Shown: positions 50,801-61,572 of the stretch, in pieces | Numbering within the stretch: the stretch's first letter is position 1 | Layout of the letters: the number at the start of each line of letters is the position of its first letter | Source of the DNA: Erwinia_E haradaeae_H | GTDB lineage: Bacteria; Pseudomonadota; Gammaproteobacteria; Enterobacterales; Enterobacteriaceae | Direction of reading: 5' to 3' | DNA: 64,000 bases | Assembly (NCBI RefSeq): GCF_900698885.1 | Contig: NZ_LR217705.1 | Span: forward strand, 496,001-560,000 | Program-made: the position numbers and the translations under genes | The notes under the pieces: generated by a model | What the model was told of the DNA's origin: nothing | Database searches by the model: none | The model's input: the letters and a program-made list of their open reading frames with translations, nothing else

Positions 50801-51365
50801 CAATCCAAAGTTTTCGCACGATACGAGCAATTGGTTTTGGTAATGGATAGCAATATCGCCTCCAGAAGTCAAATATTGCTTGACGTTGAAATGGGGTTTC
50901 ATCTATAAGCAGCTCCTGCTTGAAAAGCACACCAGACTCAATGGGTTGCATATGTAAGATGCGTTGACAAAACCCATGTATAGTAAAAATAGCTGCTGCG
51001 TGCATGTTACGCTCGGCTATTGATAAGTGCAAGATAGCTTGAGGCAAATTTGTTATTTGAGATATGAGCTGCTTAAGGATTGGATTTGAGGTTTTTTCAC
51101 GAATACAAGCAATGCGTAATTCATGTATATTACTACGAATCCGTGTACGTAATTCAGCCGCAGAAGCTTCAGTAAAGGTTACTACTAAAATTTCTTCAAC
51201 TGACAATCGTCGCACAAAATCTATTTTTTTTCCTAAACCTAGCAGGAGACGTAAATAGATCAATCCAATTGTAAAGGTTTTTCCAGTCCCCGCAGAAGCT
51301 TCAATGATTATTTCACCTTTTAGGGATAATGTTAGAGGTTCTAATTTAGAATAACCTTTTTGCAT
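47814..51365 (-). CDS. recB: Exodeoxyribonuclease V beta subunit RecB
   Basis: 3'-5' helicase and nuclease subunit of RecBCD, for double-strand break repair and degradation of linear DNA. 1183 residues against 1180. The UvrD-type helicase has Walker A ASAGTGKTF (about 20-30), VTFTEASAAELR, Walker B VALIDEFQDTD, LLIGDPKQAIYAFRGAD and HKSKGLQYP. The C-terminal nuclease domain keeps GSIDLVFLW and LLDYKSHW, with the catalytic Asp-Lys pair, and QYQLYTLALHRYL. Full length and apparently functional. recC, ptrA and recD, its E. coli neighbours, are not adjacent here. Confidence 0.96.
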   Translation of the reverse strand: MQKGYSKLEPLTLSLKGEIIIEASAGTGKTFTIGLIYLRLLLGLGKKIDFVRRLSVEEILVVTFTEASAAELRTRIRSNIHELRIACIREKTSNPILKQLISQITNLPQAILHLSIAERNMHAAAIFTIHGFCQRILHMQPIESGVLFKQELLIDETPFQRQAIFDFWRRYCYPLPKPIARIVRKLWIGPEQLLQTLLPWLYREEIFLKTTHTTYQNIEQQHANIIERIKNIKTSWLNVQNIQELIETSGINRRSYNRKNLKNWLDSITQWAKTETVDYFIIKYLVNFSQSTLLNKSTNGEPPHHPIFLEIERFLSNPLSLYDCVITLALQQIRCSIQQEKSLHAKIGFHDLLTLLNSSLHKPNGKILAKTIQKNYPVALIDEFQDTDIQQYRIFHAIYHNISHGALLLIGDPKQAIYAFRGADIFTYMRARSDIKERYTLETNWRSSKNMVDAVNLLFLNHYNPFVFKEIPFTRIQSATPNHHFHFSLNCKMQPALKFCLQPGSTINISDYQEFMAQECAAEISHWLHQSKNGKAFFCYMNNKKPVRASDITILVRRRSEAEIVKKALYALNIPSVYLSNRDSIFSTLEAKEMLYLLQAILTPEKKSILRSSLSTNFLGIDKATIYSMQSQEVVWNSLIRRFFDYQTCWKKYGVLSMLRKLMLQEKIAENLSSPLHVKRCLTNLIHLGEVLQEASFICANEQSLINWLTKNIQKPNSCQPDQYIRLESNHTLVQIITIHKSKGLQYPLVWIPFAATFREAKNAIFYDHQTFTTVLDLQKDTKNMVLADQERLSEDLRLLYVALTRSIFHCSVGIAPLFISSSKKTDKSHLHRSAIGYLIQKGQAMNASSLKSALQVFNGENTAVAIASGQKGRQWQDTDRNAIDIEKIHIRTLSYPIQEKWKITSYSDLLQKHNATSTSNINSIDRLSFKSFDIHVSGNQSSSSCIVENMQYTRHTFPRGAKSGIFLHRLLSSLDFSAPLSISWLEKQIIYHGLNQDWVPVMYEWIQSILHTTLNETGVSLHNIPMKNRQVELKFYLPFSEPLTAEKLNKIMQQDPLSASCPPLRFNQIKGMLEGSIDLVFLWRGKYYLLDYKSHWFGESGNYYTKNRIIQAMQEHRYDLQYQLYTLALHRYLRHRLIDYDYQRHFGGIIYLFLRGVNHLENDNAVYNTLLHADFITSMDRL

Positions 51366-52717
51366 AAAAATAGATCCTGGCTAAGTGATAGAACATATCA
51401 AGGATACACCTATCTTTTAGTATTATTCTATTGTATACCTTTAAAAGAGATACCGGTGCTGTGTAGAATTGTAGCATTCTATTTTTAAATATTGATTTGC
51501 TTTTAATTTTTTCAGATAGATCCATGACCTACCATTACAATATATAAGCTATTTAAATATTTTCTATTTTTATAAAAATAAGCGTTTACCTATTAATAAA
51601 ATTCAAACATAAATATATTATTATTGTATTGATACTAATCTGACTTTTCATGCTAGTATTTTATTTTAATTTGTATATAATAGGAATTATTAAAAATTTT
51701 TAAATTTGATATAATATCATATTTTATATACTTTATAGTAATAGATTTAAAAATTAAAACACTAATGAATAATTTTATTTTTTTAAAAAGAACATTTTAA
51801 TGTTTCTCAAAATTACTTCTTTTTATATGTAGAATTAAATTTATCATATAAAATAAATATTTTTAATAAAATTATTAGCTAATAGATAAGACTTAATACA
51901 ACCATAGTATATGTAAATATTTTTGTAATAGCAGATGACATATCAAATGATAGTTGTAATGAAAACACTAAATGGTAAAATATTATTTTTATAATATTCT
52001 CCAGTGAGAAATGATCATTTTTTAAAATTTTTGTTAAATTAAAATAATTTATAGGTAAAAATCTATAATTAAAGATTATCTTTATTAAGAATCATTTAAA
52101 AAAATAAATACTTATCAATATAATATATAGTTACATAGATGTGATAATTAATAGTGTTTTAAATGCTATGCTAAAATTTTTTTATTTCTTGATATTATCA
52201 AGAATATTTTTATATCATTTATACACTATAAGAATGTTATATTAATAATATAGCTATTTTCTTGTTTTATTGATTTCAATATATGATTTTATTAAAACGC
52301 CTACATATAAAGATAAAGACATTTATATAATAATTTATATTAATATTAATATCTACTCTTTGGTAGCAGGAAAAAGAAAGAAATGTTAACTAACATGTTA
52401 GTTTTTTTAGTAGGTTAATATTTCATATGCATATTATAGAAATATAAATATACGGGTTACACTAAAATACAAAAAGATTTATCAGTTTTGCGAAAGTTAA
52501 GCTTCTGTAACTATATTAAAATAGTGAGGTTATTAAGTACATTAATACTAATTATAAGACATATATCAAGCATAAAAATTTTTATCAATTTAATAGAATA
52601 TTTATCTATATAAATAGATTATAGATTTATAGATAATTTTTCTGAATATTATTTAAATTCAGGTTAATTTTTAATTAATATAGGTTGGTATAAGCATTAC
52701 TCTTATTAAGAGGATTT
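51366..52717. other. Gap between recB and bolA; no recC or ptrA seen
   Basis: 1.35 kb, among the most AT-rich stretches of the window. The zinc-protease motif of PtrA and RecC features were not noticed, though heavily decayed copies could be missed. Holds the divergent recB and bolA promoters; an AAGAGGA precedes bolA. Confidence 0.5.
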
Positions 52718-53050
52718 ATGAATAATATTTGTAACATTATAGAATATAAGTTATTTAAAGCGTTTGCTCCGGAGTATCTCAAGGTATATGATGAGAGCCA
52801 ATATCATTTGATGTATAGAGGTTTAGAAAGTCACTTTAAAGTATTAATAGTAAGCAAGATGTTTCATGCTCAAGAAGTACTTAAAAGACATCGTGCAATT
52901 TATAAAGTGCTAGCTAAAGAAATAGTAGATAGTGTGCATGCTTTATCTTTAAAAATTTATTCCTGTTCGGAGTGGGATATGGCCCAACATGTTCTTGACT
53001 TACGTGTTGGATTTGAATCCCCGCGTTGTTTACGGTGTAATAACAAATAA
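52718..53050 (+). CDS. bolA: BolA family protein
   Basis: BolA works with monothiol glutaredoxins in Fe-S handling and, in E. coli, acts as a stress-linked transcription factor affecting cell shape. 110 residues against 105. Family marks: VYDESQYHLMYRGLESHFKVLIVS, with the conserved ESHFKV, the cluster-ligand histidine region KRHRAIYKVL and VHALSLKIYS, then SEWD. E. coli neighbours (clpP, tig) are absent; it stands alone 630 bases before lonH. Start ATG has AGAGGA at good spacing. Position does not resemble matP, the gene expected next to lonH. Confidence 0.92.
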   Translation: MNNICNIIEYKLFKAFAPEYLKVYDESQYHLMYRGLESHFKVLIVSKMFHAQEVLKRHRAIYKVLAKEIVDSVHALSLKIYSCSEWDMAQHVLDLRVGFESPRCLRCNNK

Positions 53051-53676
53051 TCAGGATATCTATAATTTAGTATATTTTTCGTGAAGAATTATCTTCAAGA
53101 TATGGGGCTTTTGAATAGATTTTAATAATTATATTTCGTGAAGTTTTATAATTGTAGGTAAAAATTCTAAAAATATTAAAGTTATTCTGTGATTTTTATA
53201 AAAACAGAATAATATGCAGCAATCATTTATAGTTTCCAGAAGATACAAATAATCATACAGATTTATATGCTTATATGTTCTTTATATCTTCTAGTCTAGA
53301 AGACGTATTAACATGATTAGATTACTAGAATCTAGTATGAACTACTTTTATTTCTGCAGGTAAAAACATTCTATAAAAATGTCAGTTAAAAATTTTATAA
53401 AAAATATTTTTTTATTACACACCTTCTATATATAATTATAGATCTGGCTTTGTCATTAGATAAAACACATAAAAAATTTTATATCTTAGCAGATAGATAA
53501 GGATTTTATATAATTTTAATGCTTATATTCTTAATATGTACGATTTATTTACTACAATAAAGGTTAACAGAACATCGTGTAATTAATCAGTATAAGTAAA
53601 CTTATATGATGTTTTATATATAAAAATTCTTAAATCATAGTTAATTAACTAGTACGTTATGCTTATTTAGAATAAT
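53051..53676. other. Gap between bolA and lonH
   Basis: 630 AT-rich bases with no open frame or RNA recognised. The lonH ATG has no strong Shine-Dalgarno. Confidence 0.5.
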
Positions 53677-55449
53677 ATGGTTATTTTGAAAAAAGATCCA
53701 TTAAAGTGGAATATTTTGCAGACTTCTATAGAACGATTTCAGCATCTATTCTTAAAGAATCTAATAGTTGATACGGATTATTTTCGTATTGTACAAGCAC
53801 GTCTCTATAACGGGCTGGATCTATTGTCAAAAACTATGGCGCTAGAACCGATAATGTTAATTAAAAGCCCCGAAAGTAGTATATATTTTACATTTTTACA
53901 AAAAATTCTTCTAGCAATGCAGGAAAAAACAGCAAATAAAACAAAAATACTATATGGTGGTCGTTATGAAATTAACGAGCATACAGTAGATTGGTATCCA
54001 GCAAAAACTATACAAGATAATTTTGCCACTTATGGTGGTGTGCATCAATCGGATTGGATTGAACATAATAATCTTTTTGGTTGTGTGCATATATATAAAA
54101 ATCAAGTCTCCTTGTCACCAGGTTTAGTACACCATGCTAATGGAGGTTTTCTGATATTATCTCTGCGTGCTATATTAGAACAACCGTTGATGTGGCTTCG
54201 TTTAAAGAAAATACTAACTTGCAAAAAATATGAATGGTATTCCAGTGATCATTCTGCACCCCTTCCATTAGATATTCCGTCGATGCCAATGTCTTTTCGT
54301 CTTCTTCTCATGGGAGGGCAAGAAGCTCTGGAAGATTTTAAGAATTTAGAGTTTGAATTAACTAATGTGTCTTTATATGGTGAATTTGAGGATACAATTG
54401 AATTATCAGATGATATAGCGTTTATGAATTGGCGAATGTGGGTGCAAAGTGTTGCAGATGCCATGGGATGTCCTCCTACTGATTATAATTTTTGGCCAGC
54501 GTTAGTTCATGAAGGTATACGCTGGACTGGGGATCAGGGGTTGCTTCCGTTAAATTTAGATTGGATCAGATATCAGTTACAGGAAGCTTTATTGTATTGT
54601 ACAGATGGTTTAATGAAAGGAAACAATCTTAAGAAAGCCATTAAAATGCGTGCATGGAGAGAAGGATTAATATTAGAAAAAATTCTAAATAATATTGAGC
54701 AGAATCAGATACAAATTGACACAAAAGGTGAGGTGATAGGGCAAATTAATGCTCTATCAGTAATAGAATTTCCGGGTCACCCAGGCGCTTTCGGAACCCC
54801 TGTTCGTGTAAGTTGCGTAGTACATATTGGTGATGGTGAGTTCATTGATGTAGAGCGTAAAGTAGATCTTGGTGGTAGTATTCATTCTAAAGGTCTAATG
54901 ATTATGCAATCTTGGCTACTGTCAACCTTAAAATTAGAACAGAATATTCCATTTTCTGCGTCATTAGTGTTTGAACAATCATATTCAGAGCTGGATGGTG
55001 ATAGTGCTTCGTTAGCTGCACTATGTGCACTAATTAGTGCTTTATCGTTAACGCCGATTAATCAAAAGATTGCAGTCACGGGTTCTATAGATCAGCTAGG
55101 TAGCGTGCAATCCATCGGTGGAATTAATGAAAAGATTGAAGGATTTTTTCAGATCTGCAATCAACGGATACTTGATGGTTGCCAAGGAGTTATTATACCG
55201 TCTTCCAATATTCGTCATCTTTCATTGCATCAAGATGTAATGAAAGCTATAAAAAATGGCACATTCTCTCTGTGGGCGGTATCTAATGTTGATGAAGCCT
55301 TGTTATTATTAACTGGTGTACCGTGGAAAAATAAATTAGGGCCTTCTCTTTTGTGCTTTATAAAAGAGCGCATTGCAAAAATTAATTCACAAGACATTCG
55401 GCGACGTACAGGGCCACTGCGTTGGTTTAATTGGATAAGTTCAATTTAA
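53677..55449 (+). CDS. lonH: Lon-like ATP-dependent protease homologue LonH (YcbZ)
   Basis: LonB-like cytoplasmic protein with a degenerate N-terminal AAA-like region and a C-terminal Lon protease domain. 590 residues against 586. The N-terminal third is divergent, then LFGCVHIYKNQVSLSPGLVH and GGFLILSLRA match E. coli YcbZ. The protease domain is very well kept: IEFPGHPGAFG, SCVVHIGDGEFIDVERK, catalytic Ser in DGDSASLAALCALISAL and Lys in GGINEKIEGFF. The C-terminus keeps PLRWFNWI. It precedes fabA, the E. coli order. Its physiological role is poorly known. Confidence 0.93.
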   Translation: MVILKKDPLKWNILQTSIERFQHLFLKNLIVDTDYFRIVQARLYNGLDLLSKTMALEPIMLIKSPESSIYFTFLQKILLAMQEKTANKTKILYGGRYEINEHTVDWYPAKTIQDNFATYGGVHQSDWIEHNNLFGCVHIYKNQVSLSPGLVHHANGGFLILSLRAILEQPLMWLRLKKILTCKKYEWYSSDHSAPLPLDIPSMPMSFRLLLMGGQEALEDFKNLEFELTNVSLYGEFEDTIELSDDIAFMNWRMWVQSVADAMGCPPTDYNFWPALVHEGIRWTGDQGLLPLNLDWIRYQLQEALLYCTDGLMKGNNLKKAIKMRAWREGLILEKILNNIEQNQIQIDTKGEVIGQINALSVIEFPGHPGAFGTPVRVSCVVHIGDGEFIDVERKVDLGGSIHSKGLMIMQSWLLSTLKLEQNIPFSASLVFEQSYSELDGDSASLAALCALISALSLTPINQKIAVTGSIDQLGSVQSIGGINEKIEGFFQICNQRILDGCQGVIIPSSNIRHLSLHQDVMKAIKNGTFSLWAVSNVDEALLLLTGVPWKNKLGPSLLCFIKERIAKINSQDIRRRTGPLRWFNWISSI

Positions 55450-56456
55450 TTTATTATGTACTATATATTTTGCTTTGTTCATTCAGTTAAAGCAATAGCT
55501 ATAATTATTATTAGGTTTTTTTTAGATATAAAATGATGTCATCATCCTTAATTAACTTATTCTGTATAAATCAATATTTGATTGATTAGTCTATAATAAT
55601 TATTAGTATAGATGGTATATTATTTGATTTTCTCAGGATATTATATTATTGCATATCTACCATTTTATTAAGAATTTTGTGATATATATTTTAATTATTA
55701 ATAATTAATTTTATTAACAGAATTTAACGTAAATGTTTTGTTTAAAATTATAGATTATATTTTAAAATATAAGCATAAATAATAAATTTTTACTAAATAA
55801 TTTTTATTTTAAATAAAAATACATATAGCGATATCTGATTAAAAAAGCACATTGTGTAATAAAATAAACAGGATGATTACACAATATATGTTTCTGTGTA
55901 TATTAAAAATATTTAATAATATCAGTTATATCAAATAATAAGAAAATAAAAAATACAGAATATATTAGAAATTTTTAGATAAAAACTATACTTATACCGC
56001 GTCAGTGCTAAACATGTATATTAGTAATAAATATACTATAATTAATACCAATCAAACTATCTAAAAGCACTTATTTTAAATTCTTAAAAACTAAAATAAA
56101 ATATGCTGATTTTATTTATATCCTAGCATTATATTTGTAAAAAAAGTTTATAACAGAGAAATAATCAATTAGGATAAAAAATTATTTACAATACGGAATT
56201 ACCTGTAATTCCGAAGAGTAATTTTAATTTATAATATGTACTATGATCGCTCTTTTTCTGATTTTGAATAAATGCATTAAAAGAAGGATTATTAAATAGA
56301 GAGAAAGCACATTGGGTTTTATCTAAAACTCTTGCATATATTTCAGTCTATTTAGTTTTGATAGAAATTCTATAATTATGAGTACTATCAAATACAGCAC
56401 GAACTGTATACCTTCGGATTTCCACATATAATTAACCAATATAAGGTTTATGGAAT
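55450..56456. other. Gap between lonH and fabA
   Basis: One kilobase inserted or drifted between genes that are close neighbours in E. coli. No gene is seen. A hairpin-prone pair (GGAATTACCTGTAATTCC, 56195-56212, arms GGAATTAC/GTAATTCC) sits 240 bases ahead of fabA and could be a regulatory or terminator stem. Confidence 0.5.
56195..56212. repeat. 8-bp perfect inverted repeat upstream of fabA
   Basis: GGAATTAC, CT, GTAATTCC: exact complement arms with a 2-base gap. It stands out by GC content in a very AT-rich gap. It does not resemble a FabR or FadR site that I can identify. Confidence 0.6.
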
Positions 56457-56975
56457 ATGCTAAATCAATCTATTTTTTATACAAAAGAAGATCTAATTGC
56501 CTCTGGACGTGCTGAACTTTTTGGTATAGATGGTCCTCCATTACCATCTGGTAACATGTTAATGATCGATCGTATCGTACATGTTACAGAAACTAATGGA
56601 AAATATCATAAAGGTTTTGTTTTAGCAGAATTAGATATTCATCCAGATTTATGGTTCTTTTCGTGCCATTTTATTGGTGATCCGGTGATGCCGGGCTGTT
56701 TAGGATTAGATGCCATGTGGCAACTAGTTGGTTTTTATCTTGGTTGGCTGGGAGGAAAAGGTAAAGGTCGTGCACTAGGTGTTGGTTCAGTAAAATTTGC
56801 CGGACAGATTTTACCAAGTGCTAAAAAAGTGTCTTATCTTGTTCATATTAAACGCATTATTAAACGTAAACTTATTATGGGTGTAGCGGATGGTGAAGTG
56901 ATAGTAGATGGTCAAATTATCTATACTGCTACTGATTTAAAAGTAGGGCTCTTTAAAGATTCTTCTTCCTTTTAA
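56457..56975 (+). CDS. fabA: 3-hydroxydecanoyl-[ACP] dehydratase/isomerase
   Basis: Dehydrates 3-hydroxydecanoyl-ACP and isomerises it to cis-3-decenoyl-ACP, the branch point to unsaturated fatty acids. 172 residues, as in E. coli. The active site is complete: catalytic His in WFFSCHFIGDPVMPG and Asp in LGLDAMWQ. The hot-dog core GWLGGKGKGRALGVG follows. Together with AccB/AccC it shows retained fatty acid synthesis. AAGG lies ahead of the ATG. Confidence 0.97.
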   Translation: MLNQSIFYTKEDLIASGRAELFGIDGPPLPSGNMLMIDRIVHVTETNGKYHKGFVLAELDIHPDLWFFSCHFIGDPVMPGCLGLDAMWQLVGFYLGWLGGKGKGRALGVGSVKFAGQILPSAKKVSYLVHIKRIIKRKLIMGVADGEVIVDGQIIYTATDLKVGLFKDSSSF

Positions 56976-58493
56976 TCCAGTTGAGCATGGATATATATAA
57001 TTTAAAGATTGGTTAATTAAAAATTTAGTTAAAAGTATTATACGATTCTTAAATGTCTTCTAAGATAGATCTATCAAGAAAAAATATTAAGAGTTAATTT
57101 TATATGTTTCTAATATTATGCAGTAAATTTTATATTTTTATTTTATATTTTAACCATATATCTGAAAAAAATCTAGCATTTTATTTATAAGGTTATTGAA
57201 TCATATAGTAATAATCCTTTATTTAAATACTATTTAAACCGGTTTCTATTCATTATAAAGATTAAATTTAATATTTTTTAATTTTATTAAAATTATGATT
57301 ATTTTTATATAACTGACGTTGACTATTAATCTAATAATGATGTAAAACTTTTCAATAAACATACAATGATAGTTATATTTATACCATTTTCTTTAATCAT
57401 AAATAGATATCTAGAAGCTGCATTGAACTTTTTATCAGAAATTTTTTATATAAATATTTTTGATATTGCATATAATAATGGCTAGCCAGATTAGGAAAAC
57501 GGATAGATAATCTCTAATATTTTAGAGCCAAGAGAGCTTATTAATTTTTAAAATATAAATATCGCATGTTAAGATACTAAGCTAACGTGCTATACGCTTG
57601 TTATGATAATGTAGCATAAAATATGATACGTATTATTTAATAACTATATATAAAATTTTTATATTATATTAATGCGACTATACTATAGTGATATGAGTAT
57701 ATAAAAATCATTTAGATACTTCTCATATATCAAATAAATCTTAATTATAAATTATTAGTCTATGATAGATTAAATCAAGCGTGATAATATGAATTGTCAC
57801 TTTGTATTGATATTTAGCGAGATACACAGAACGTATGGTAATTACGCAATGGATAGGTATGGTATTTAACTATAGAAACTCATGAGAATAACTAGGAAAT
57901 CCTAAAAATATAAGTAAAACACTGCAGTATTAATAATTGTTCTTGCATTTATTATTTAATCTATTATAGAAATCTGATCTAATTTTATTAAATATAGCTC
58001 AGATTTTTATTCAGTGATTCTTACCAGAAATTTATAAAATTTAGTATATTTTTAGGCTAAATAAATGGTGTCTAATGCTATTAGAATTAAAATATGCTAT
58101 TTTATAGTCATAATTAATACTATTAGTAATACCTTACTAGTGTTTATCAATAAACATGTTTTTTAAGATCATAATCTGCTATTATGCTATAATACTTATA
58201 GAATCAGATCTTCTACAATAGATTGTTTCTATTTTGATATGCTATCAGATCATAAAATATCTCTGATTTTAGTATCAATAGCTTTTATTATATGTTGTAT
58301 ATATTATTTTATAATAATATTGTATGTATATCACATGATCCAAATTTTTGATGATTTTTAAAATATGAGCCATTTTATAGATTGTGTTTATATTGGCATG
58401 TAATTCATGCATATAATACCTTGTTGTAATGATTTTTATTATTACACTTAATAACTTTTAGCAACTATTAAATCTAATCAATAATTAGTCCTC
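56976..58493. other. 1.5-kb convergent gap between fabA and rluD
   Basis: fabA (rightward) and rluD (leftward) both end here. In E. coli yfiH and clpB follow rluD; I could not recognise either. No tRNA, rRNA or clear terminator. A short less AT-rich stretch near 57478-57545 has no assignable feature. Confidence 0.5.
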
Positions 58494-59459
58494 TTAGTGT
58501 TTAAATTTTTCCGTATCAGTCTGTATTGCATTAATCAATTCTATCATATCTATAGGTAGTTCAGTATGCCATTCCATAGCTATACCAGATATAGGATGAT
58601 TCATGCGTAACATAGTGGCATGTAGTGCCTGACGATTAAAAGCAGATAAAGCAGCCATAAAAACCTCTGAAGACCCCTTTGGTAGGTGAGGACGGCCAGA
58701 GTATATAGGGTCACCAACAATTGGGTGTGTGATATGTGACATATGAACACGGATCTGATGTGTACGACCAGTTTCTAGTTGTAACCTAAGCCAGGTATGA
58801 TTGCGAAAATTTTTTATAATACTATAATGAGTTATCGCGGGTTTTCCCATAGAATTTACTGCCATATGGGTGCGTTTCCTGATATGACGACCTATTGGTG
58901 CATCAACTTTTCCACTAGTAATTATTTGACCCGTAACTATTGCTTCATATTCACGAATAATCTCTCTTTTTCGTAAATTCTTTAAAAGATAATTGTGCGC
59001 AGAAATAGTTTTTGCTATTACCATAAGGCCAGTTGTGTCCTTATCTAAACGATGCACAATACCTGCTCTAGGAATACAAGCGCTCTCTGGAAAATGGTAT
59101 AACATGGCATTCATAATGGTGTCATCATAATGACCTGGCCCAGGATGTACTACTAATTTACTAGGTTTATTAATGAGAAGAATCTCATCATCTTCATAAA
59201 CAATATTTAATGGAATCTCCTTGGAGTCCCAGAAGATTCTTTCTTTGATTTCTGCATCAATACTAATTAATTCGCCACCGGATACCTTTTTTTTAGCTTT
59301 ATCAACAATAACTCCGTTAACAGAAACGTATTGATTAAGAATCCATGTTTTTAAACAAGAACGTGAGTAGTTTGGAAATAATTCTTTTAATGCTTGATCT
59401 AAACGTTGGCCAAGTTGTAGTGTAGACACTTTTGCGTTAAGTTTTATTTTTTTTTGCAT
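58494..59459 (-). CDS. rluD: 23S rRNA pseudouridine synthase RluD
   Basis: Makes pseudouridines 1911, 1915 and 1917 in helix 69 of 23S rRNA, important for ribosome assembly and termination. Start set at the ATG giving MQKKIKLNAKVSTLQLGQRL (E. coli MAQRVQLTATVSENQLGQRL); a GTG 11 codons upstream is open. 321 residues against 326. The N-terminal S4 domain includes YVSVNGVIVDKAKKKV; the catalytic Asp is in IVHRLDKDTTGLMV; RTHQIRVHM follows. The C-terminal tail is a little shorter. Divergent from bamD, as in E. coli. Confidence 0.95.
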   Translation of the reverse strand: MQKKIKLNAKVSTLQLGQRLDQALKELFPNYSRSCLKTWILNQYVSVNGVIVDKAKKKVSGGELISIDAEIKERIFWDSKEIPLNIVYEDDEILLINKPSKLVVHPGPGHYDDTIMNAMLYHFPESACIPRAGIVHRLDKDTTGLMVIAKTISAHNYLLKNLRKREIIREYEAIVTGQIITSGKVDAPIGRHIRKRTHMAVNSMGKPAITHYSIIKNFRNHTWLRLQLETGRTHQIRVHMSHITHPIVGDPIYSGRPHLPKGSSEVFMAALSAFNRQALHATMLRMNHPISGIAMEWHTELPIDMIELINAIQTDTEKFKH

Positions 59460-59604
59460 AAATTTGCATAAATAAGAGTGTTGTAATTTCACGTTAGACT
59501 ATCATGTGGTGTTAATTTCGGCTACTATTTAGCCAAAACTAAATTACTACTACATACTGAGTGAGACGCTTCTCGCATAAACCGTCAAGGATACAATAAT
59601 CTTC

Positions 59605-60336
59605 ATGATTCGTATAAAATATTTTTCAATTATCGTACTACACAGCTTTCTGCTATATGCGTGTACTGGGTCTAGTGGTATAGCGCCAAATCAGTCGCCT
59701 GGCATGATTTTAGCACATGCCGAAAAAGAACTACAGCGCGGAGGTTTTAAAAAAGCTATTTTACAGCTCACAACTTTTAATGCCAACTATCCATTAAGTC
59801 CATATTGCGAACAGGTGCAATTAGACTTGGTCTATGCATATTACAAAAATAATAATTTTTCTTTAGCATTAGAAACCATTGATCACTTTTTACGTCTATA
59901 TCCAAACCACTCAAATCTTGATTACATTATGTACATGCGTGGTTTAATATATATGGAAAAAGATAATAACCCGATACAAACTTTTTTTGGTATTGATCGA
60001 TCAGATCGAGATCCGATCCATAGATTATCTGCATTTAATAGTTTCTCGCAAATGTTACACAATTATCCGAATAGTCAATATGCTATTGATGCACGTAAAC
60101 GTCTTATTTTTCTAAAAGAATGTCAAGCAAAACATGAGTTATCCGTGGCTGAATTTTATGAGAAACGTGGAGCTTATATAGCAGTGGTTAATCGTGTAGA
60201 TAAAATGCTAATAGATTATCCAGATTCAAAGGCAACTCATCAAGCTTTACAGTTAATGGAAAATGCTTACCGTCAATTACACTTAAATGCACAAGCGGAT
60301 CGTATCGCAAAAATTATTGCTACTAATCCAGTTTAA
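59605..60336 (+). CDS. bamD: Outer-membrane assembly lipoprotein BamD
   Basis: Essential lipoprotein of the BAM complex that inserts beta-barrels in the outer membrane. 243 residues against 245. A lipoprotein signal is clear: MIRIKYFSIIVLHSFLLYAC, with lipobox LYAC and Cys20. Tetratricopeptide-like repeats follow, with family segments AEKELQRGGFKKAI, FNANYPLSPYCEQVQLDLVYAYYK, YMRGL and YPNSQYAIDAR. AAGGA lies 15 bases ahead of the ATG. It shares a 145-base divergent promoter region with rluD. Confidence 0.95.
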   Translation: MIRIKYFSIIVLHSFLLYACTGSSGIAPNQSPGMILAHAEKELQRGGFKKAILQLTTFNANYPLSPYCEQVQLDLVYAYYKNNNFSLALETIDHFLRLYPNHSNLDYIMYMRGLIYMEKDNNPIQTFFGIDRSDRDPIHRLSAFNSFSQMLHNYPNSQYAIDARKRLIFLKECQAKHELSVAEFYEKRGAYIAVVNRVDKMLIDYPDSKATHQALQLMENAYRQLHLNAQADRIAKIIATNPV

Positions 60337-61572
60337 GAACATGTAATTTTATTTTTAATAAAAATTATATATAATATAAACAAAAATATATTGCAGACAG
60401 AATCTATACTGCGTCGTCACAGTATCAATAATTTGATTTAGTGTAAATATATTAAGCTTTCTATCAATTATCAATCGATAGCATATATTAAAACTCTTTA
60501 ATTTTTTTTATCTAAAAATAATAATAGAATCTATGTCATCTAATTTAAAATTAGATTGCTAAGATAGTAATAGAACTAACGTTATCTTTTCCTATATCTT
60601 TTTATTTTAATAAACTCTCTCTATTTGTCAGATTGATAAAGTAAAGTAAAGAAAGTTTTTTTGATATAAGCGTTAATAAATATTAACTTTGATAAGTTAT
60701 AAGTATTTCAAACCATACATGATTATCTAAAAGAATGAAAGGCAGATGAAGAAATAGTTTTATATTTACATGGTACATATAATATAAATAATATTTATAA
60801 TATTAGATATATTCAAATTGATTATAGCTATTTATCTTTATTGTTTCCTGCTTATAGTATGTAATATCTAATTAACATTAAATATAAAATGTTTAAAATG
60901 ATAGATTATCTAGAATAATACAATGATTTATTATTTGACGATAGATGAATCTAAACCTGAGAGCATATAATTATAACTTTATGTATGATATCTCGAGTGT
61001 TATACATTAATGCTGATTAAGCTTGTAAAATTATTAAGTATTTAACTATAAGATCAATAGATAAATTTAGTGATTATTTCTATCTTAATATAAAAAATAC
61101 ATATTTTCTGTATATTTGTAGAAAATTCTTAAATTAAATTAGGTATAAATTTAAGGTTATTACCTTAAAAGTAAAAATATATTTACTTAAAGTGAGTGTT
61201 GAGCTATTACTCACTTCTATTAATTATTAGTATTATTATAACTATGGCTAAATGTCTTATTTTTCTATCTTCATTACAATGAGAAAAAACTATCTATATT
61301 ACCAAGTGACTGATGATTTTTTTAAGAAAAAACAAAATCAGTTTTTAACTAAAGATGTCAAAACAAAAAAGACTAAAATATTTTATATACATTTAATATG
61401 TGACACCTATTAAATGTATTGCACATTGGTCTGTTGTCGGTATAGCTGGTCTTTATAGGAAAAAGATGTTTAGGTTATTACATATCTTATTTAGCTTAAA
61501 AGTCTTAAAAGTCACTACATAGTATTCAGACAGTTTATTTTTAATGAGATACTTAATATTCAGGAAACTATT
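60337..61572. other. Gap between bamD and queF
   Basis: 1.2 kb without supported genes. E. coli raiA and pheA, which follow bamD, were not recognised. AGGAA lies before the queF ATG. No preQ1-type riboswitch that I can define; the A-rich, pseudoknot-forming pattern was not found. Confidence 0.5.

Noticed and set aside
52718..53050. Possible matP, from its place near lonH
   Set aside because: The sequence is BolA (ESHFKV, VHALSL) and shows no MatP features.
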